This document shows positions 6,869 through 8,948 of a stretch of DNA of 8,948 nt, in pieces (within the stretch, counting starts at the first letter, position 1; the number at the start of each line of letters is the position of its first letter). The notes below the pieces were generated by a model, which saw only the letters and a list, made by a program, of their open reading frames with translations, ran no database searches and was not told the origin of the DNA. The translations under genes and the position numbers were made by a program. Origin of the DNA: Flavobacteriales bacterium (lineage in GTDB: Bacteria; Bacteroidota; Bacteroidia; NS11-12g; UBA955); NCBI GenBank assembly GCA_947472115.1, contig CANIZU010000064.1:1-8948 (forward strand). The letters are read 5' to 3'.

Positions 6869-7665
6869 GGCGCAAATTCGAGTAAAATATTTCTTCCTTC
6901 AGTCAAACTCAAATATTGGACGGCTGAACCCGCATTTACAGCCACTTGCATTATGTCACCATATCCAAATAAACAAAGTTCCATGCCTTCCATCACGTCG
7001 TTATAGCCGTTACTCAGTTGCTTGATTTCCATTGAATGACTGATTCTGAGTCTGAATGCCCTGCCTTGACCTACTTCCTCAAAGGTTCTCCGATTGATAT
7101 TCAAATAGGCGTTTCCGTAATAGTCGTTATACAGCACGGTGAGATTCATTACGTTGTTTGAAAGGGTAGGCGTTGGCGGTGCTGATCGAACCATCATTTC
7201 CTTAATCTCAAAAACGCCATCAACTTCGAAATTCGAATCCATTAACCTTTGCAACGCAGGGATATAAATCTGAGACATTGCATCGGTGACTTGGTAGCCA
7301 CTTGGATTGATGTTATAATAGACGATATCGTCGTTGTTGAAGTAAAGTGGTAACAATCCATTGTCGGGCGCAAGGAAAAATGACCCATTCCATTTTGCCA
7401 ATACAAATCTTGGTGCCATTCTACTCATAGTTCCAACGCGACAAATATGGATACTTCCTTCAGGGAACTCGGGTACAACCAGCTGTAAGAAAACGGACTG
7501 ACCTAGAATATGTCCTTTTTTGAATGGCTGAGGACTGATGATGGCTTTGTTATCGGGGAAATATCTGGCCAATCGAGCTTGGGTTACAGTATAATCTGGG
7601 GATTCAACACTAAAATCGCAAAGCACATGTATAATGGCAGTGGAGTTTAGGTTCTGTGAATTCAT
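6865..7665 (-). CDS. Divergent DUF62-like (SAM hydroxide adenosyltransferase fold) protein
   Basis: This 266-residue cytoplasmic protein resembles the DUF62 family (SAM hydrolases, chlorinase and fluorinase). Recognisable landmarks in order are VLCDFS (14-19, where the family has LLTDFG), FPEGSIHIC (67-75), FFLAPDNGLLPLYF (96-109), VLYNDYYGNAYLNINR (177-192, family D-x-F-G-N-x-x-T-N) and FGYGDIMQVAVNAGSAVQYL (233-252). These cover both the N- and C-terminal domains, so the fold call is good. The catalytic Asp-Arg-His set described for DUF62 SAM hydrolases is not evident: the V-D-P-G-V-G-x-x-R-R segment appears as RVGTMSRMAPR (76-86), and the F-H-G-R-D-x-F-x-P segment as VTDAMSQIYIP (126-136). 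It may bind SAM or adenosine without hydrolysing it, or do something else. The gene lies downstream of a palindromic promoter region and is coupled to the ABM gene. Confidence 0.75.
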   Translation of the reverse strand: MNSQNLNSTAIIHVLCDFSVESPDYTVTQARLARYFPDNKAIISPQPFKKGHILGQSVFLQLVVPEFPEGSIHICRVGTMSRMAPRFVLAKWNGSFFLAPDNGLLPLYFNNDDIVYYNINPSGYQVTDAMSQIYIPALQRLMDSNFEVDGVFEIKEMMVRSAPPTPTLSNNVMNLTVLYNDYYGNAYLNINRRTFEEVGQGRAFRLRISHSMEIKQLSNGYNDVMEGMELCLFGYGDIMQVAVNAGSAVQYLSLTEGRNILLEFAP

Positions 7666-7675
7666 GATTTAGGAA

Positions 7676-7716
7676 ATATTTGCAGGTTTCGATTCCGCGG
7701 AATCTTATGCAAATAT
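7676..7716. repeat. Nested inverted repeats upstream of the DUF62-like gene
   Basis: An outer perfect 9-bp pair, ATATTTGCA (7676-7684) and TGCAAATAT (7708-7716), encloses a perfect 14-bp palindrome, GATTCCGCGGAATC (7691-7704). The two have nearly the same centre (7696 and 7697.5), so the whole element can fold as a long interrupted hairpin or serve as a binding site for a dimeric regulator. It lies between the CRTAC1-like gene and the DUF62-like gene and overlaps the likely promoter. No run of T follows on the minus strand, so a terminator is less likely. Confidence 0.75.
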
Positions 7717-7717
7717 A
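7710..7717 (-). promoter_or_regulatory. Likely -7 promoter box for the DUF62-like/ABM pair
   Basis: On the minus strand this reads TATATTTG, a full match to the Bacteroidota consensus TAnnTTTG, 44 bases before the start codon at 7665. Transcription would begin about where the inner palindrome lies, leaving a leader of roughly 40 bases. A good -33 TTG at standard spacing is missing; the nearest TTG is about 30 bases upstream. Confidence 0.45.
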
Positions 7718-7738
7718 TAAACAGACCGTGCGTGGTTG

Positions 7739-7764
7739 AATCGATCTCAATAAATAGATTGATT
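7739..7764 (-). terminator. Possible weak hairpin at the end of the CRTAC1-like gene
   Basis: AATCGATCT (7739-7747) and AGATTGATT (7756-7764) pair over 9 positions with one mismatch around an 8-base loop, overlapping the stop codon of the CRTAC1-like gene. The stem is AT-rich and no T-run follows, so termination here is only possible, not shown. Confidence 0.25.
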
Positions 7765-8948
7765 ATTTGCAGCAACTTTTACCGCCGCTTTTACCTTGAA
7801 GAGGTGTTGCCTTATAGCCTGTTTTTTCAATTTCACCTTTTCCTTCTACCAATCTGATGATTTGGTCCATTCCTACGTTCTTGAAAATTTGCTTGTTTTT
7901 AGGGTTTCCATGCCAACAAACTTCAATGCTTTCTATTTTCGATGCTTTGCCTAATCCGGCTTCTAATTGTATGCTATTGGCACCAAATGACCCACCTGAT
8001 CCAACTACGTGGTAATAAGATTGTGAACCAGCGGGTGTTGAAACGGTGATCTTTACTTTGCTATTTTGTGCATCACGTGAACCTTTGGTTCCCTGTAATT
8101 GCAAGGTTATCCAATGGTTGACGTGGTTTGGGTTGGCAAACAATGCGTTATGGGCATTATCGCCCTCTACAGCACCTCCCAAGGTTGTGTAAATATCTTG
8201 ATCGCCGTCATTGTCCAAATCACCAAAAGCAATCCCATGTCCTTTTTGTAAATGCGCCATTCCCGATGAATGCGTAATCTCTGCAAATCTCTTTCCTTCC
8301 ATGTTCTTGAAAACCCTATTTGGCACCAATGAAGTGAATTCAAAAGCCCCAGTTCCTGCGTAAATATCTAACCAGCCATCGTTGTCGATGTCGCCAAAAC
8401 TGAATCCCATTGCAAATGTTTGTTTCCAAAGATTCATCTCTTTACTTACATCGGTAAAGGTTTCGTTTCCGTTGTTTTTGAAAAGTCGTGATTTTTCAGC
8501 GTTGCTGGGCTTTCCAAGTATTTCTAACGCTGCTTCTTCACCTACATGCGATAACTTCTCGGCAGGAAATGAGGTGCAGAAAATATCCTCTAATCCGTCA
8601 TTATTATAGTCAAATACAATGGCAGGGAAACTCTGTTTAGGCAATGTAACCCCCGCTTTATCGGCGATGTTCTCAAATTTGAATTTCTTTGAATTCCCAA
8701 TTCTGCCTCGGTTCATGAATAATTTATTGTCGTAGTTCAAACAAGAGATGAATAAGTCTTGCAGACCATCGTTATTGAAATCAGACCAAATTGCGGCCTT
8801 TGCATATCCAAAATTTCCGGCCAAGCCCCATTCCTTAGCCACATTTGAAAATGTTTCGTTGCCGTTGTTGATATATAACTCACAAGGATATTGATTGTCG
8901 TTATTGTTTTCGTTGGCAATAAAAAAATCAAGCAATCCATCGTTATTG
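7763..8948 (-). CDS. CRTAC1-like FG-GAP repeat protein with ASPIC/UnbV domain (N-terminus outside window)
   Basis: The visible part is 394 residues and the frame stays open to the window edge (N-N-D-G-L-L-D before the TTG at 8935), so the start lies beyond it. Five FG-GAP/VCBS-type repeats carry calcium-binding D-x-[ND]-x-D-G-x-x-D loops: the edge NNDGLLD, DFNNDGLQD (visible 56-64), DYNNDGLED (113-121), DIDNDGWLD (186-194) and DLDNDGDQD (243-251). Together they would form much of a beta-propeller. An ASPIC/UnbV domain follows (about 277-366, from HWITLQLQG to WHGNPKNKQIF). Members are generally exported or surface proteins; the signal peptide would be in the missing part. The C-terminus ends in a lysine/glycine-rich tail with paired cysteines (KSGGKSCCK) and shows no sorting domain I recognise. 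The function is unknown; binding of calcium, and perhaps of another protein or a glycan, is inferred from the family. Confidence 0.9.
   Translation of the reverse strand, partial: NNDGLLDFFIANENNNDNQYPCELYINNGNETFSNVAKEWGLAGNFGYAKAAIWSDFNNDGLQDLFISCLNYDNKLFMNRGRIGNSKKFKFENIADKAGVTLPKQSFPAIVFDYNNDGLEDIFCTSFPAEKLSHVGEEAALEILGKPSNAEKSRLFKNNGNETFTDVSKEMNLWKQTFAMGFSFGDIDNDGWLDIYAGTGAFEFTSLVPNRVFKNMEGKRFAEITHSSGMAHLQKGHGIAFGDLDNDGDQDIYTTLGGAVEGDNAHNALFANPNHVNHWITLQLQGTKGSRDAQNSKVKITVSTPAGSQSYYHVVGSGGSFGANSIQLEAGLGKASKIESIEVCWHGNPKNKQIFKNVGMDQIIRLVEGKGEIEKTGYKATPLQGKSGGKSCCK

Noticed and set aside
6865..7665. A true fluorinase or chlorinase
   Set aside because: Only the general fold landmarks fit; the substrate-binding and catalytic segments do not match halogenase members, and no organohalogen genes are nearby.
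7691..7704. Intrinsic terminator for the CRTAC1-like gene made by GATTCCGCGGAATC
   Set aside because: No T-run follows on the minus strand and a full -7 promoter box directly abuts it, so a regulatory site fits better.
7763..8948. Tandem DNA repeat or CRISPR-like array
   Set aside because: The periodic pattern is the protein-level FG-GAP D-x-N-x-D-G repeat; spacing is uneven and the DNA copies are not identical.

Overview
The window looks like ordinary chromosomal DNA from a member of the Bacteroidota. Supporting signs are weak or absent Shine-Dalgarno sequences, a TAnnTTTG-type -7 promoter box, a CRTAC1/ASPIC-UnbV repeat protein, and protein wording typical of that phylum in the FAD oxidase, the ABM-domain protein and the DUF62-like protein. 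I cannot name a genus. There is no RNA gene, CRISPR array or mobile element, and no gene-free stretch as long as 300 bases.

Left part, plus strand (1-3159): the 3' end of dnaE (DNA polymerase III alpha), a family 2-like glycosyltransferase that overlaps dnaE by 29 bp, and an HI0933/YhiN-family flavoprotein that overlaps the glycosyltransferase by 4 bp (ATGA). The three look like one transcription unit, although their functions are not obviously related. It meets the next unit tail to tail at 3160-3195.

Middle, minus strand (5072-3196): a two-component system. A membrane histidine kinase without a HAMP domain is joined by a 4-bp ATGA overlap to an OmpR-type response regulator. A 111-bp divergent intergenic region separates it from a plus-strand FAD-linked 2-hydroxyacid (GlcD/D-lactate-type) dehydrogenase (5184-6575). 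That gene carries a perfect 13-bp GC-rich hairpin inside its FAD-domain coding sequence.

Right part, minus strand (8948-6572): the 3' part of a CRTAC1-like FG-GAP/ASPIC protein that runs off the window edge. A 97-bp spacer follows, holding a nested inverted repeat and a good -7 box. After it comes a pair coupled by another ATGA overlap: a divergent DUF62-like protein (the SAM hydrolase/fluorinase fold family) and a small ABM-domain protein. The small gene's stop codon overlaps the stop of the FAD oxidase tail to tail (TTAA).

I see no clearly new multi-gene system. The points most worth checking are the perfect hairpin in the FAD oxidase, which coincides with two non-consensus residues and looks like a template-switch mutation; the DUF62-like protein that appears to lack its family's catalytic residues; and the palindromic structure at the promoter of that gene pair.
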